Source: Euglena gracilis
Taxonomy: Eukaryota > Euglenida > Euglenophyceae > Euglenales
Length of the DNA stretch: 64,000 nt
Reading direction: 5' to 3'
NCBI GenBank assembly: GCA_039621445.1
Contig: CP154957.1
Span: 32,444,399 to 32,508,398, forward strand
In this document: in pieces, positions 63,560-64,000 of the stretch
How the letters are laid out: every line of letters begins with the position of its first letter
How positions within the stretch are numbered: the stretch's first letter is position 1
The notes under the pieces: model-generated
The model's input: only the letters and a program-made list of their open reading frames with translations
The model's database searches: none
Told to the model about the DNA's origin: nothing
Made by a program: the position numbers and the translations under genes

Positions 63560-63990
63560 GGAATTTTGAATAAGACAATGTGTTGAGTCCTGGGGCAAAA
63601 TCTGGGAGCATCATGGCAAAAGCCTTCCCTGGGGCCACATCTCTGAAAAACTTTTCTCTGCCAGTGTCCATTATAACTTGAAATGTGTTGGGCCCTGGGG
63701 CAAAAATTGATAGCATCATGGCAAAAGCCTTGGGCCCTGGGGCCACATCTCTGAGGAACTTTTATGTGCCAGTTTCGGCTTGAAATGTGTTGAGCCTTGG
63801 GGCAAAATCTGGGAGCATCATGGCAAAAGCCTTGGGCCCTGGGGCTACATCTCTGAAAACCTTTTCTGTGCCAGTTTTGGCTTGAAATGTGTTGAGTCTT
63901 GGGGCAAAATCTGGGAGCATCATGGCAAAAGTCTGGGGCCCTGGGGCCACCTCTCTGAAATGTTTAGAAGGCCTTGGGGCCATAGTGCAG
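63560..63990 (-). repeat. 102-105-nt coding tandem repeat
   Basis: TGGGGCAAAA marks unit starts at 63591, 63696, 63798 and 63900: spacing 105, 102, 102. The length is always a multiple of three, so the unit stays in frame. The outermost unit is cut by the window edge. Confidence 0.85.
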
Positions 63991-64000
63991 GTAGTTCGAG

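Larger units (their letters stand above)
63219..64000 (-). pseudogene. Retroelement upstream ORF with 34-residue repeats and 2A motif (runs off the window)
   Basis: From the right edge the minus frame reads copies of a 34-residue unit (VAPGPKAFAMMLPDFAPRLN, TFQAETGTEKVFRD), then SREWVEQSGPLHCQRDSRQG, RGSILQCGDVEQNPGPG, then a Ser/Pro/Glu tail to TAG at 63219. A TAA (63762-63764) interrupts the repeats in frame, so this copy is probably dead. Its place upstream of the RT on the same strand suggests ORF1 or the N-terminus of the polyprotein. Confidence 0.65.

Overview
This window is nuclear DNA from a eukaryote, most likely a protist or alga whose lineage I cannot fix. The coding sequence is cut into short, GC3-rich exons (27 to 600 nt) separated by introns of 0.1 to several kb. 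Products are eukaryotic (an RS-domain splicing-factor-like protein with RRMs, a broken eEF1A copy, non-LTR-type reverse transcriptase pieces). Introns end in AG, but besides GT donors several junctions keep frame only with GC, and one only with GA, at the 5' end. That recalls dinoflagellate-like alveolates but does not prove it. Exon boundaries here come from reading frame, splice dinucleotides and phase agreement between neighbours; there is no transcript evidence.

Layout. (1) 1.6-7.0 kb, plus strand: a multi-exon SR-related RNA-binding protein. The end of one RRM is followed by a long RS/SP-repeat region, then a second RRM of RBPMS/couch-potato type spread over three exons, then an SRSR C-terminus. 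(2) 10-12.4 kb, plus strand: weak exons, one resembling the first strand of an RRM. (3) 27.7 to 12.6 kb, minus strand: exons that phase together into one very long gene with a charged E/R/K coiled coil, Ser- and Pro-rich linkers and a conserved-looking C-terminal part; its introns hold several TIR/foldback elements. (4) 48.6 to 29.4 kb, minus strand: exons, mostly phase 0, of one or more large, mainly helical proteins of unknown function. (5) 48.7-55.6 kb: a nested repeat island with hAT transposase debris. (6) 56.4-56.8 kb: an eEF1A pseudogene that still has an intron. (7) 57.7-64.0 kb, minus strand: a decayed retroelement whose upstream ORF has 34-residue repeats followed by a perfect 2A motif (GDVEQNPGP). 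Its RT gene carries stops and frameshifts and is split by at least three later insertions, one of them a 1.1-kb TTAA-flanked element with its own ORFs.

The non-coding part is dominated by inverted-repeat elements whose ends are runs of G or C (commonly 7-15 nt). At least ten can be delimited, in several sequence families. They sit in introns, between genes and inside the retroelement. I see no rRNA, no credible tRNA, no CRISPR and no bacterial-type operon. A 13-nt assembly gap lies at 11195-11207.
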